64,000 bases of DNA from positions 62,001 through 126,000 of the forward strand of contig CALMNW010000075.1 of the NCBI GenBank assembly GCA_937872095.1. The letters run 5' to 3'. The notes under the pieces were generated by a model. That model worked only from the letters and a program-made list of their open reading frames with translations. It was not told where the DNA came from and did not search any database. The stretch comes from an uncultured Verrucomicrobiota bacterium. Its GTDB lineage: Bacteria > Verrucomicrobiota > Kiritimatiellia > CAIQIC01 > Lenti-01. Both the position numbers and the translations under genes were made by a program. Positions 17,205 to 26,177 of the stretch are shown here, in pieces. The number at the start of each line of letters is the position of its first letter. Positions within the stretch are counted from its first letter, which is position 1.

Positions 17205-18242
17205 ATGCGGCGGAACCGAATCTGCCCGGCGGCGCTCGTTGCGGGATTGGCCGTTCTCCCGCTGGCCCGCGCCGGCGTCGAATGGGGCGGCAGCTTTCCG
17301 CCCGACCATGCCCAGCATATCCGCCTGATGGGCGGCGCCGTGGTCGGGTTCGAGGGCATGGTCTCCGAAACCACCCGCAAGCTCTACGACGTCACCGGCC
17401 ACGTTTGGAAACAGGAAGACGCCGAAACCTACGGCACGAGCGACTTCAATCTGGACGGCACGTACGGCCTCCTGGGCCTGTCCTGCGACGCCATGTGGAG
17501 TTTCATCGGCTTCCAGCTCGAAACGGCGTTCTTCCGACCTTCCACCCGGGCCACCGCCCGGCGCGACTACTACCTGTCCGTCGGCAGCGACATCGAATAC
17601 CAGGGCCAGACCTACGACCATCTCATGATTCCGGCCGGAACGACCTTCGAAGCCGACCTGACCGGCAACATGACGGAGCTGACCCTGCGGCTCGTGCCCC
17701 TCGGGTTCAAAGGCGGCGAGTCGCTGCACGTCAACCCGTCCCTGGAACTGGGCTTTTTGTTTTTCGGCGGCAAATACGAGATCGACGCGGGCGAAACCCG
17801 GGGCGTGAAAACCTATCAGAACCCCCCGGAAGACTTCGCGATCGGCGGCCAGGCCAGCGGCTACGCGGGTTTGCTCGCGCCCCAGTGGGGGCCCGGCCTC
17901 GAAATCCGGATCGGCGGGCCGGACGCCCTCCACGTCGATCTGCAGGCCCATTACCTCTTCCTCGACTACAGCGGCAGCACCTCCTTCTTCACCTCGGCCG
18001 ACCATCGGGAGAAGAACCTCGATTTCTCGCACCGGAATCTGCGCCTTCGCGGCCAGATCGAAATCCCCCTCAAGCGGGTCGCGCTGAACCTCGGCGTGCA
18101 GGTCCAATGGATCGAAACCGAGGGCACGGTGTCCTCCCAGGCCACCGATCCGGACGAAATCCTGGAAAAACAGGAACGCTTCGACAAGGAATTCACCTTC
18201 GAACTGGAAACGATTCTCGCCACCCTCGGAGTAACCTTCTGA
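17205..18242 (+). CDS. Predicted outer-membrane beta-barrel protein, unknown function
   Basis: The 345-residue protein has an N-terminal signal peptide (about 1-23, ending Leu-Ala-Arg-Ala). It continues with alternating strands rich in Tyr, Phe and Gly, and ends in Leu-Gly-Val-Thr-Phe, a typical barrel-terminal Phe. Regions such as LHVNPSLELGFLFFGGKYEI and GLEIRIGGPDALHVDLQAHY look like adjacent hairpins. It starts 4 bases after the binding-protein gene and its stop overlaps the yceH start, so the three are probably cotranscribed. No family is recognised. Confidence 0.65.
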   Translation: MRRNRICPAALVAGLAVLPLARAGVEWGGSFPPDHAQHIRLMGGAVVGFEGMVSETTRKLYDVTGHVWKQEDAETYGTSDFNLDGTYGLLGLSCDAMWSFIGFQLETAFFRPSTRATARRDYYLSVGSDIEYQGQTYDHLMIPAGTTFEADLTGNMTELTLRLVPLGFKGGESLHVNPSLELGFLFFGGKYEIDAGETRGVKTYQNPPEDFAIGGQASGYAGLLAPQWGPGLEIRIGGPDALHVDLQAHYLFLDYSGSTSFFTSADHREKNLDFSHRNLRLRGQIEIPLKRVALNLGVQVQWIETEGTVSSQATDPDEILEKQERFDKEFTFELETILATLGVTF

Positions 18243-18895
18243 TGAGCATGAAACCGAACCTGACGCCGTTGGAAGCGCGCATTCTCGGCTGCCTGGTCGA
18301 GAAGGAACTCGCCACGCCCGAATACTACCCGCTGACGCTGAACGCGCTGGTGGCGGCCTGCAACCAGAAGAGCAACCGCGACCCGGTCCTGCAGCTGGCG
18401 GCGGACGAGATCGAAAAGGGGCTGGCGTCCCTCCAGTACGAGAAGCAGCTCGTGGCCACCTATGCCGGCGCGGGATCGCGGGTCGTCAAGTATACGCACC
18501 GGCTTCTGGAAACGCTCGGCGTGGACACGCCCGAGCTGGCCATCCTGTGCGAACTGCTGCTGCGCGGCCCGCAGACGCCCGGGGAATTGCGCGGGCGGGC
18601 GTCGCGGATGCATCCGTTCGGCTCGCCGGCGGAAGTGCGGACGGTGCTCGCGGCCTTGGCGGCGCGGCCCGAACCCTACGTGGCGGAATTGCCGCGCGCG
18701 GCCGGATGCAAGGAAAACCGGTTCGCCCACGCCTTCGGCCCGTTGCCGGACATCGCGTCCGCGGCCCCGCCGCGCGCCGCCGCGCCGGCCGGTCCCGCGC
18801 GGGAAAAGGCGCCGGAACCCCCCGGCCGCATCCAGGAACTGGAAAAGCGCATCGCCGATCTCGAAGCCCAGATCGCCGCCCTGCGCCGCGGCTGA
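18242..18895 (+). CDS. YceH-like DUF480 protein
   Basis: The 217-residue protein begins MSMKPNLTPLEARILGCLVEKE. It contains the DUF480 hallmark EKELATPEYYPLTLNAL, then ACNQKSNRDPV, followed by a second winged-helix repeat (Arg-Gly-Pro-Gln-Thr-Pro-Gly-Glu-Leu-Arg-x-Arg, then Met-His-Pro-Phe). The tail is Ala/Pro-rich and ends in a short coiled coil (about 190-217). The fold is a double winged helix; the function is not established, though a regulatory role is often assumed. The start overlaps the previous stop by one base. Confidence 0.92.
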   Translation: MSMKPNLTPLEARILGCLVEKELATPEYYPLTLNALVAACNQKSNRDPVLQLAADEIEKGLASLQYEKQLVATYAGAGSRVVKYTHRLLETLGVDTPELAILCELLLRGPQTPGELRGRASRMHPFGSPAEVRTVLAALAARPEPYVAELPRAAGCKENRFAHAFGPLPDIASAAPPRAAAPAGPAREKAPEPPGRIQELEKRIADLEAQIAALRRG

Positions 18896-18896
18896 G

Positions 18897-19000
18897 TTTT
18901 CCACGGCGTGGAAATTATTTTTCCATAGCGTGGAAAAATTCCCCAAAGTTTTTACGTAGCGTGGAAAAATCGCCGAAACTTTTTACGTAGCGTGGAAAAA
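18897..19000. repeat. Palindromic repeat array, 31-bp period (array 1)
   Basis: Four 18-21-bp units start one base after the yceH stop. The first two are TTTTCCACGGCGTGGAAA and a TTTTCCATAGCGTGGAAAA form; the next two both contain TTTTACGTAGCGTGGAAAA. Units 2, 3 and 4 begin at 18918, 18949 and 18980, an exact 31-bp step, with similar 10-bp spacers (TTCCCCAAAG, TCGCCGAAAC). The same family recurs at 27507-27641, 28808-28826 and inside the gene at 38376-39665. The copies are imperfect hairpins and could act as terminators, but the arrangement suggests a dispersed repeat family. Confidence 0.9.
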
Positions 19001-19096
19001 CGGGGGGGCGCGAGACGGCGCAACGGGGGGCGGAATTGGGAATTGAGAGGCGGCGGCGGGGGTGGTAAGGTAAAGGCCTATCTAGGAGATGCGCGC

Positions 19097-19753
19097 ATGA
19101 AATGGATCTGGTTTGGAATGGCGATGGCGCTGGCCGGCGGCACGGCCGCCTCGGCGCAGGACGGTTTGGACATGCCTCCGATTCCGGAGGCGACGGAAGC
19201 AACGGTCGCGGCGGCGGACGAACCGGCGCCGGCGCCCGAACAAGCAAAGGAAACGGACATGGTACTGATCAAGACGACGTTGGGCGACATCAAGGTGAAA
19301 CTGGCGGCGGACAAGGCGCCGCTGACGGTGGCGAATTTCCTGGCCTACGTGGACGACAAGCACTACGACGGCACGATCTTCCACCGCGTGATCGACGGCT
19401 TCATGATCCAGGGCGGCGGGTTCGACGCGAACATGCGCCAGAAGCCCACGAAGGCGCCGATCAAGAACGAAGCCGCGAACGGCCTCCAGAACAAGCGCGG
19501 CACGCTCGCCATGGCGCGCACCATGGTGGTGGACAGCGCCACCAGCCAGTTCTTCATCAACGTGAAGGACAACGGCTTCCTCGATTTCCGCGCGCCCAAT
19601 CCGCAGGGCTTCGGCTATTGCGTTTTCGGCGAAGTCGTCGAAGGCATGGACGTGGTGGACCAGATCAAGGGCGTCCGCACGACCACGAAGGCGGGCATGA
19701 CGGACGTGCCGCTGGAGACGGTGGAAATCCTGTCGGTGTCGCGGGTCCAATAG
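19097..19753 (+). CDS. Secreted cyclophilin-type peptidyl-prolyl isomerase
   Basis: This is a 218-residue protein with a signal peptide ([10 protein letters not shown] ... Ala-Ser-Ala, about 1-21), an Ala/Pro/Glu-rich linker (about 22-52) and a cyclophilin domain. Cyclophilin motifs are clear: [13 protein letters not shown] (catalytic Arg), Gly-Thr-Leu-Ala-Met-Ala-Arg, Ser-Gln-Phe-Phe-Ile-Asn and Tyr-Cys-Val-Phe-Gly. It resembles bacterial PpiA/PpiB without the tryptophan-containing cyclosporin pocket. Periplasmic folding of envelope proteins is the likely role. An AGGAGA site precedes the start. Confidence 0.92.
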   Translation: MKWIWFGMAMALAGGTAASAQDGLDMPPIPEATEATVAAADEPAPAPEQAKETDMVLIKTTLGDIKVKLAADKAPLTVANFLAYVDDKHYDGTIFHRVIDGFMIQGGGFDANMRQKPTKAPIKNEAANGLQNKRGTLAMARTMVVDSATSQFFINVKDNGFLDFRAPNPQGFGYCVFGEVVEGMDVVDQIKGVRTTTKAGMTDVPLETVEILSVSRVQ

Positions 19754-19814
19754 GCGCGGAACGGGACGGGCGGCGCGGGCCGCCCCGGCCGGTTCCGGAA
19801 GAGAAAGGTCGTCC

Positions 19815-20795
19815 ATGATCAAGCGCGGGAAGAAAGTCTGGGTGGGGTTCGACCTGGGCGGCACGAAAATGATGGCGACGGTCTACGACGACGCGTTCCG
19901 CGCGAAGGCGTCGGCGAAGGCGAAGACGCCGGTCAACGCGGGCCCCAAGGCGGTTCTGGCGCGGATCCGCGAAACGATCGCCGAGGCGCTGCAGGAGGCC
20001 AAGGTGCCGCCGAGCGCGCTGGCCGGCATCGGGGTGGGGTGTCCCGGCGTGCTGGATCTCGACGCGGGCGTCATCCTCGAAGCGCCGAACCTGGGCTGGA
20101 AACGGGTGCCGTTGCGCGCGCTGCTGGTGAGCTGGTTCCGCTGTCCGGTGGCGCTGGCCAACGACGTGGATGCGGGAACGTACGGCGAATATCGGTTCGG
20201 GGCGGGGAAGGGCGCGCGCACGCTGGTGGGGGTGTTTCCCGGAACGGGGATCGGCGGCGGCTGCGTGTACGCCGGCAAGCTGTTGCGGGGCAAGACGGGG
20301 TCGGCCATGGAAATCGGCCACCTCCCGATCCGCGAACACGGGCGCCTGTGCGGTTGCGGCAAACGCGGCTGCCTCGAGGCGCTGGCGGGCCGGCTGGCGA
20401 TCTCGGCGGAAGTCGCGCAGGCCGCCTTTCGCGGCGAGGCGCCGTACGTCGCGGCAAACGCGGGCTCGGACCTGAAGAAGATGAAGAGCGGATTGCTGGC
20501 GAAGGCCGTCAAGGCGGGCGACGTGGCCGTAGAGCGGATCATCCGCGACGCCATGCGGCTGATGGGCCGCGCGATCGGCGGGGTGGTGAACCTGCTGGCG
20601 CCGGACGTCGTCGTGCTGGGCGGCGGCCTGGTCGAGGCCATGCCGCGCCTGGCGCTGGAAGAAGTGCGCATCGGCCTGAAGGAAACCGCCATGACGACGC
20701 TGGCCAAGCAAGTCAAGGTGGTCGAGGCGGATTTGGGCGACGACGCCACCACGCTGGGCGCCGCCGCGCTGGCGGCGGATGCGGCCAAAAAGTAG
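19815..20795 (+). CDS. ROK-family sugar kinase (glucokinase-like)
   Basis: The 326-residue kinase has the ROK signatures: Asp-Leu-Gly-Gly-Thr-Lys near the N-terminus (phosphate binding), AlaAsn-Asp-Val-Asp-Ala with the catalytic Asp, Glu-Ile-Gly-His, and the zinc motif Cys-Gly-Cys-Gly-Lys-Arg-Gly-Cys-Leu-Glu. This set fits glucokinase. About 15 bases separate it from a Ppx gene, and ppk1 follows, so use of polyphosphate as phosphoryl donor is conceivable: known polyphosphate glucokinases are ROK proteins. That is inference from context. ATP glucokinase is the default reading. Confidence 0.88.
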   Translation: MIKRGKKVWVGFDLGGTKMMATVYDDAFRAKASAKAKTPVNAGPKAVLARIRETIAEALQEAKVPPSALAGIGVGCPGVLDLDAGVILEAPNLGWKRVPLRALLVSWFRCPVALANDVDAGTYGEYRFGAGKGARTLVGVFPGTGIGGGCVYAGKLLRGKTGSAMEIGHLPIREHGRLCGCGKRGCLEALAGRLAISAEVAQAAFRGEAPYVAANAGSDLKKMKSGLLAKAVKAGDVAVERIIRDAMRLMGRAIGGVVNLLAPDVVVLGGGLVEAMPRLALEEVRIGLKETAMTTLAKQVKVVEADLGDDATTLGAAALAADAAKK

Positions 20796-20810
20796 GATGG
20801 TGGACCCGGC

Positions 20811-22430
20811 ATGACGGAAATCCCGATCCAGACCGAAGCGGCTCCCGCGGTCCCGGCGCCCGAACGGCGCGTGGTGGCGGCGATCGACATCGGTTCGTCC
20901 GCGCTGCGGCTGGACGTCGCCGAAGTGGGGGCGCAGGGCGAGGTCAAGCTGCTGGACAGCCTGCGGCAGGGCGTGCGCCTCGGCAAAGACGTGTTCACCA
21001 AGGGCCGCGTGGAGCAGGACACCCTGCGCCGGTGCGTGGCGATCCTGAAGAACTACGGCCGCCTGCTGAAGGAATACGGCGTGACGAAGCCGGACCAGTT
21101 GCGCGCGGTGGCGACCAGTTTCGCCCGCGAGGCGTCGAACCGCGACATGTTCGTGGACCGCGTGAGCACGTCGACGGGCATCGCCGTGAACGTGCTGGAG
21201 GAATCCGAAGAGGCGCGCCTGACCTATCTGGCCGTGCGCGACCTGCTGGACGCGGTCGGCCTGCTCGCGGGGGGCAACGTCGCGGTGCTCGAGATCGGCA
21301 GCGGCCAGACGATCCTGCTCTACATCCGCAACGGGCGGGTGACGGTGGCGCAATCCTTCCGTTCCGGCGCGCTGCGGACGCGGGAGCGCGTGGAATCGGG
21401 CGGGGCGACGGGGGCCCAGCTCAAAGGCGTGCTGAAGGCCTACGCGACGGAACTCGTCGAACAGATCGTCCAGGCCATCCCGCGCGAGAAGATTTCCGCG
21501 CTGGTGGTGATGGGCGCCGGCGCGCGCTTCGCGGCGGAAGAATCCGGCGCGGAACGCGCCGCGGCGGAACCCCGCGTGGCCGTCGCGCCGGCCGCCCGGA
21601 TCGCGGAATTGGCGGATCGGGTGGCGGCGACGCCCGCCGCGGCGCTGGTCAAGGCGCACAAAATGGCCTTTCAGGACGCGGAGACCGTGGCGCCGGCGCT
21701 GATGTCGGTCGCGCTGGTGGCGCGCGCGCTGAAGGTCAAGGAAGTCCACGTCGCCCAGGCGACGCTGCGGGACGGCCTGCTGCGGGACATGGCGATGCGG
21801 GACTACCGTTCCGCCGGCTTCGAGGAGCAGGTCATCTATTCGGCCCAGACGCTGGCCGCGCGCTACGGCGCGGACGAAATGCACGGCCGGAACGTCGAGG
21901 CCGCCGCCGGCGCGATCTTCGACGAGCTGCGGGAGGAGCACCAGCTCGGGGGCCACGAACGGTTGCTGCTGCGCTGCGCGGCGATCCTGCACGACATCGG
22001 CATGTTCGTGAATTCCCGCGCGCACCACAAGCACGCGATGTACCTGCTGCTGAACAGCGACCTGTTCGGGCTGACGCGGCACGACATGCAATTGGTGGCC
22101 ACGGCGTCGCGCTACCACCGCAAGGCGCTGCCGAGTCCCAACCATCCGGAGTTCGCCTCCCTGCAGCAGGAAGACCGGATGACGGTCGTCAAGCTGGCGG
22201 CGATCCTGCGCGTGGCGGACGCGCTGGAACGCACGCACCGGGAAACCCCGCGCCCCCTGGAGTTCCGCCGCGAAGCCGACCGGTTCGTGATCCTGCTGCA
22301 GGACATGGAAGATTTGACGATGGAGCGCCTGGCGCTCAAGGACAAAGGCAACCTGTTCGCCGACGTGTTCGGCCTGGTGCCGGAATTGCGCGAGCTGCGG
22401 GCGGAATTGCCGGGCAGCGCGGCGGGATGA
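20811..22430 (+). CDS. ppx: Ppx/GppA exopolyphosphatase with HD domain
   Basis: The 539-residue protein has an actin-like Ppx/GppA domain (about residues 20-320; Ala-Ala-Ile-Asp-Ile-Gly-Ser-Ser at the phosphate loop, Ala-Thr-Ser-Phe-Ala-Arg-Glu-Ala, then Glu-Ile-Gly-Ser-Gly). A C-terminal HD-type helical domain follows (about 350-500), with Ala-Ile-Leu-His-Asp-Ile-Gly and further His residues in RAHHKHA. It would cut polyphosphate or (p)ppGpp-type pentaphosphate from the chain end. The ppk1 gene begins 13 bases after its stop, so synthesis and degradation enzymes are coexpressed. Confidence 0.92.
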   Translation: MTEIPIQTEAAPAVPAPERRVVAAIDIGSSALRLDVAEVGAQGEVKLLDSLRQGVRLGKDVFTKGRVEQDTLRRCVAILKNYGRLLKEYGVTKPDQLRAVATSFAREASNRDMFVDRVSTSTGIAVNVLEESEEARLTYLAVRDLLDAVGLLAGGNVAVLEIGSGQTILLYIRNGRVTVAQSFRSGALRTRERVESGGATGAQLKGVLKAYATELVEQIVQAIPREKISALVVMGAGARFAAEESGAERAAAEPRVAVAPAARIAELADRVAATPAAALVKAHKMAFQDAETVAPALMSVALVARALKVKEVHVAQATLRDGLLRDMAMRDYRSAGFEEQVIYSAQTLAARYGADEMHGRNVEAAAGAIFDELREEHQLGGHERLLLRCAAILHDIGMFVNSRAHHKHAMYLLLNSDLFGLTRHDMQLVATASRYHRKALPSPNHPEFASLQQEDRMTVVKLAAILRVADALERTHRETPRPLEFRREADRFVILLQDMEDLTMERLALKDKGNLFADVFGLVPELRELRAELPGSAAG

Positions 22431-22443
22431 GGATCGGTTTGCC

Positions 22444-24579
22444 ATGGCCAAGGACAAAAAAATCGCGGACGAATCGCCCTTCCTCAACCGGGAACTGAGC
22501 TGGATCGAATTCAACTTCCGCGTGATGCAGCAGGCCGAAGACGCCGCGCTGCCGCCGCTGGAACGGCTGAAATTCGCGGCGATCACCGCGTCGAACGCGG
22601 ACGAATTCTTCATGGTGCGCGTCGGCGGGCTCAAGCTGCTGCAACGGCAGGGCGAGGAACGCCCGGATCCGTCCGGGCGGACGCCGTCGGAACAGCTGGC
22701 GGAAATCTCGGCGCGGATGCACGAGCTGGTCGAGCGCCAGCATGCCTGCCTCGCGAAGGAAATCGAACCGGCGCTGCGCAAGGGCGGCCTCCGGCGCCTG
22801 CGGATGGAAGACCTGAGCGCGGCGCAGCTGCGCCACGTGGAGACGCTGTTCGCGGATTCCATCTTTCCGGTGATCACGCCGGTGGCGGTGGCGCCGGACG
22901 GGGAATTCCCGCTGCTGGCGGGCCTGGGCCTCGCGCTCTACGTCCGGCTGGCGGGGGCTTCGGAAGCGGAAGGCTCGCGCCACGCGATCGTCGCCGTCCC
23001 GAAAGGGCTCGCCCGGTTCCTGACGCTGCCGGGCGAGGCGGGGTTCGCGTACGTCTTGGTCGAGGAAGTCATCCGCGCCTGCGCGGGCAGCCTGTTCCCC
23101 GGCGTGGAGGTGCGCGAATGCGCCGCCTTCCGCCTCACGCGCAACGCGGACATGAGCGTGCGCGACGATTTGGCGGACGACCTGATGGAACAGATGCGCG
23201 AAGTGCTCGTGGAGCGCAAGGAGAGCGACTGCGTCCGGCTCGAGATCGAAAAACGGGCGTCGAAGGAGGCGCAGGCCTTCCTGCGCGCGGCGCTCCGGGT
23301 GGACGACGCGGACGTCTACGCGGTGCCGGGACCGCTGGATCTCGCCGCCTTTTTCCGGCTCGCGAATCTGGCCGGCACCGACGCGCTGAAGATCGAGCCG
23401 TGGGCGCCGCAGGCCGTGCCCGAGGCGCCGGCGGCGGAATCGGCGTTCGACGTCCTGAAGCGCGGCAACCTGCTGCTGTTCCATCCCTACGAGAGCTACG
23501 ATCCCGTCCTGCGCCTGCTGCAGGAGGCGGCGGACGACCCCAACGTGCTGGCGATCAAGCAGGTGCTCTATCGCGTGAGCGACAACAGCCCCGTGGTGGC
23601 GGCCCTGATGCGGGCGGCCGAGCGCGGCAAGCACGTGACCGCGCTGATCGAACTGAAGGCGCGCTTCGACGAGGCGCGCAACATCGACTGGGCGGACGCG
23701 CTGGCGCGCGCCGGCGCGCAGGTGATCTACGGCGTCAAAGGCTACAAGACGCACGCGAAGGTCTGCGTGGTGGTGCGGCGGGAGCCGGAAGGCGTGGCGC
23801 GCTACGTCCACTACGGCACCGGCAACTACAACGAAAAGAGCGCGCGGCTCTATTCGGACGTCAGTTTCATGACCCGTCTCGAAGACTACGGCGCGGACGC
23901 CTCCGCCTTCTTCAACGCCCTCACCGGCTATTCGCAGCTCGCGAAGTTCCGCAAGATCGAAGCCGCGCCACTGGGCATCCGCCCGCGCCTGCTGGAATGG
24001 ATCGGCAACGAGGCGGAACGGAGCCGGCAGGGCGAAGAGGCGGGCATCGAGGCGAAGATGAATTCTCTGGCCGACCCGGAACTGATCGAGGCGCTCTACA
24101 AGGCCTCCCAGGCGGGCGTCCCGATCCGCCTGAACGTGCGCGGCATCTGCTGCCTGCGCCCGGGCGTGAAAGGCCTCAGCGAAAACGTCTCGGTCATCAG
24201 CGTCGTGGACCGCTACCTCGAGCACGCGCGCATCTTCCGTTTCCGCAACGGCGGCGCGCCGGCCCTGTTCATTTCCAGCGCGGACTGGATGCCGCGCAAC
24301 CTCGACCGCCGCATCGAACTGATGGTGCCGGTGGAAGATCCCCCGAGCGCGGGCAAGCTCGCGCAGATCCTCGAGACGTGCCTGGCGGATACGCAGCAGT
24401 CGTGGAAATTGCTGGCCGACGGCGCCTACGAGCGCCGGCGGCCGGATGCCCGGCATCCCGCGCTGCGCTGCCAGGAAACGTTCCAGCAGCGCGCCGCGGC
24501 GCGCGCCGCCGAAGCCGCGCAGCAGCAAGCGCCGGTCTTCGAGCCGCAGCGTCCCGCGGAACAGAAAAAGCAGGCCTGA
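22444..24579 (+). CDS. ppk1: Polyphosphate kinase 1
   Basis: The 711-residue enzyme makes polyphosphate reversibly from ATP. The N domain starts LNRELSWIEFNFRV, a family hallmark, followed by the head domain and two phospholipase-D-like C domains. The autophosphorylated His is His437 in GYKTHAKVCVVV, and the second catalytic His is His594 in Leu-Glu-His-Ala-Arg-Ile-Phe. Arg-Ala-Glu-Arg-Gly-Lys and YVHYGTGNYNEKSARLY are intact. Length is normal for the family (about 690-720). It lies between ppx and a CHAD gene in one operon. Confidence 0.97.
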   Translation: MAKDKKIADESPFLNRELSWIEFNFRVMQQAEDAALPPLERLKFAAITASNADEFFMVRVGGLKLLQRQGEERPDPSGRTPSEQLAEISARMHELVERQHACLAKEIEPALRKGGLRRLRMEDLSAAQLRHVETLFADSIFPVITPVAVAPDGEFPLLAGLGLALYVRLAGASEAEGSRHAIVAVPKGLARFLTLPGEAGFAYVLVEEVIRACAGSLFPGVEVRECAAFRLTRNADMSVRDDLADDLMEQMREVLVERKESDCVRLEIEKRASKEAQAFLRAALRVDDADVYAVPGPLDLAAFFRLANLAGTDALKIEPWAPQAVPEAPAAESAFDVLKRGNLLLFHPYESYDPVLRLLQEAADDPNVLAIKQVLYRVSDNSPVVAALMRAAERGKHVTALIELKARFDEARNIDWADALARAGAQVIYGVKGYKTHAKVCVVVRREPEGVARYVHYGTGNYNEKSARLYSDVSFMTRLEDYGADASAFFNALTGYSQLAKFRKIEAAPLGIRPRLLEWIGNEAERSRQGEEAGIEAKMNSLADPELIEALYKASQAGVPIRLNVRGICCLRPGVKGLSENVSVISVVDRYLEHARIFRFRNGGAPALFISSADWMPRNLDRRIELMVPVEDPPSAGKLAQILETCLADTQQSWKLLADGAYERRRPDARHPALRCQETFQQRAAARAAEAAQQQAPVFEPQRPAEQKKQA

Positions 24580-24580
24580 G

Positions 24581-25495
24581 ATGGTCCGCCGCACGGGTTC
24601 CCGGAAACGCGCGCGTCCGCCGCGCCCCCCCAACGAAACGGCCGACCAGGCCTTGCGGCGGCATCTGGCGGACCAATGGGCGGTGGTGGCGCGGAATGAA
24701 AAAAAGGCGCGCGGGGGCTCGGTGCAGGCGCTGCACGACATCCGCGTGGCGCTGCGGCGCATGCGGACCCTGGCGCGGACCTTCGCGAAGCTCGACGAGG
24801 ACTTCCTCGACGTGCTCGACGAACGGATTTCGAAGGTCTGCGACCGCATGGGCGACGCGCGCGACCTGGACGTGTGGATCGAGCTGTTCGGCGACGTGGT
24901 GAAGGTGGGCGGGACCGAGGGCGTTTCGGCGCGGGAACGGCGCCAGGTCCTGGCGCTGTTGCGCCGGCAGCGGACCCGCCGCGCGGCGGAGGCTTTGGAT
25001 TGCGGCATGTTCCGGCGGGTGAAAAAGATGATCCGCGAGCGGCTTCGCAAGCGCCGGCCCAAGCGGCACAAGAAGATGCCGCCGCCCGAGGCGTTCGCCG
25101 CGCGGCGCATGCTGGCGGTGCGCGGGCTGATCGAGGAGCGCCACGGGAAGGTCGGCAATTTTTCGAAGGGGCCGGCGCACGATCTGCGGCGCGCGGGCCG
25201 GCGCCTGCGCTACCTCTCCGAATTCTTCGCGGAAGGACTGGGGCGGGACAGCGTCCGCGCGGGCCATTGGATCACGAAGGCGCAGGCCGCGCTGGGCAAG
25301 GTGCACGACTGCGACAACGCGCTGGAACTGTCGCGGGATCTGCCTTCCGGCGCCGCGCGGGCCACGGTGCGCAAGCATCTGCGCCGGCGCCGCGCGGCCC
25401 AGCTCCGGAAATTCAAGGTCGCTTGGCGGCGCTACGCCGACCGGCGGTTGCAGAATGCCTGGCGGGCCCGGCTCGAAGCGGCGGCGCGCGCCTAG
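24581..25495 (+). CDS. CHAD-domain protein (polyphosphate-associated)
   Basis: The 304-residue basic helical protein starts one base after the ppk1 stop. It has the two CHAD repeats: His-Asp-Ile-Arg-Val-Ala-Leu-Arg-Arg-Met-Arg with Asp-Ala-Arg-Asp-Leu-Asp-Val in the first half, and His-Asp-Leu-Arg-Arg-Ala-Gly-Arg-Arg-Leu-Arg-Tyr with Leu-Gly-Lys-Val-His-Asp-Cys-Asp-Asn-Ala in the second. The conserved His and Arg/Lys residues line a basic groove that binds polyphosphate granules in studied members. The operon position after ppk1 supports this role. Confidence 0.93.
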   Translation: MVRRTGSRKRARPPRPPNETADQALRRHLADQWAVVARNEKKARGGSVQALHDIRVALRRMRTLARTFAKLDEDFLDVLDERISKVCDRMGDARDLDVWIELFGDVVKVGGTEGVSARERRQVLALLRRQRTRRAAEALDCGMFRRVKKMIRERLRKRRPKRHKKMPPPEAFAARRMLAVRGLIEERHGKVGNFSKGPAHDLRRAGRRLRYLSEFFAEGLGRDSVRAGHWITKAQAALGKVHDCDNALELSRDLPSGAARATVRKHLRRRRAAQLRKFKVAWRRYADRRLQNAWRARLEAAARA

Positions 25496-25511
25496 GCCGG
25501 CGTCGGCACCC

Positions 25512-25548
25512 CAAAAGAAAACCGCCCGGTCCAACAGGATCGGGCGGC
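25512..25548 (-). terminator. Terminator of the tolB-pal transcript, possibly bidirectional
   Basis: CCGCCCG and CGGGCGG pair around a 12-base loop between the convergent CHAD and pal genes. Read on the minus strand the stem is followed by TTTTCTTTT, a good Rho-independent tail; on the plus strand the tail is only CTTCGTTT. Confidence 0.8.
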
Positions 25549-25575
25549 TTCGTTTCCGGCGGGAGCCGGAGCGGA

Positions 25576-26136
25576 TTACATCTGGGTGAAGACGAATTCC
25601 GCGCGGCGGTTCAGGCCCCAGGAACCTTCGTCGTGCCCGAAGGCCACGGGACGTTCTTCGCCGTAGCTGCGGGTCTGGACCCGGGCGCCGTCGATGCCGG
25701 CCGAGATCATGGCGGCGCGGACCGCGAGCGAGCGGCGCTCGCCGAGGGCGAGGTTGTATTCGTTGCTGCCGCGCTCGTCGCAGTGGCCTTCCACGATCAC
25801 GCCGTGGGTGGGATTCTGCTGCAAGTAGGCGACGACGGCGTCGATCTTGCCCTGCTCGGAGGGATTCAGCTGCTGGCTGTCGTAGTCGAAGCGGACGGCT
25901 TCGAACTGGCTGGCGGCGATTTCGGCGCCTTCCGTGCGGCCCGCGAGGGCGTCGCCTTCGCCGGCGCTGCCGTAGATCGGCGTGCCGTCGGGATTGTAGC
26001 CGATGATCACCTGGTCGCCGAAGGGCGCGTTGGCATCCAAGGCCGTTCCTTTTTTCTTCTTCTTCAGGCACCCCGTGGTGCCCAGCATGGCCAAGGCCAG
26101 CAGTACCATCAACACAGTCGTCCAGCGGCGCGTCAT
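25576..26136 (-). CDS. pal: Peptidoglycan-associated lipoprotein Pal (OmpA family)
   Basis: The 186-residue lipoprotein has its lipobox at Leu-Gly-Thr-Thr-Gly-Cys23, then a Lys-rich stretch and an OmpA C-terminal domain (about 75-186). The domain has the peptidoglycan-binding pattern Val-Glu-Gly-His-Cys-Asp-Glu-Arg-Gly-Ser-Asn-Glu-Tyr-Asn-Leu-Ala-Leu-Gly with Arg-Arg and Tyr-Gly-Glu-Glu-Arg-Pro. It is tethered in the outer membrane and links it to the cell wall with TolB. It follows tolB by 41 bases on the same strand. The tolQRA genes are not in the window. Confidence 0.93.
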   Translation of the reverse strand: MTRRWTTVLMVLLALAMLGTTGCLKKKKKGTALDANAPFGDQVIIGYNPDGTPIYGSAGEGDALAGRTEGAEIAASQFEAVRFDYDSQQLNPSEQGKIDAVVAYLQQNPTHGVIVEGHCDERGSNEYNLALGERRSLAVRAAMISAGIDGARVQTRSYGEERPVAFGHDEGSWGLNRRAEFVFTQM

Positions 26137-26177
26137 GTTTTCTTACTCCTCGTTTGTTTTCTAAATTCCAGGGGGGA

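Noticed and set aside
18918-19000. CRISPR-like array of regularly spaced repeats
   Set aside because: The spacers are only about 10 bases and resemble one another, the repeat is an AT-flanked 21-bp palindrome, and no cas gene is near. The same holds for 27507-27641.
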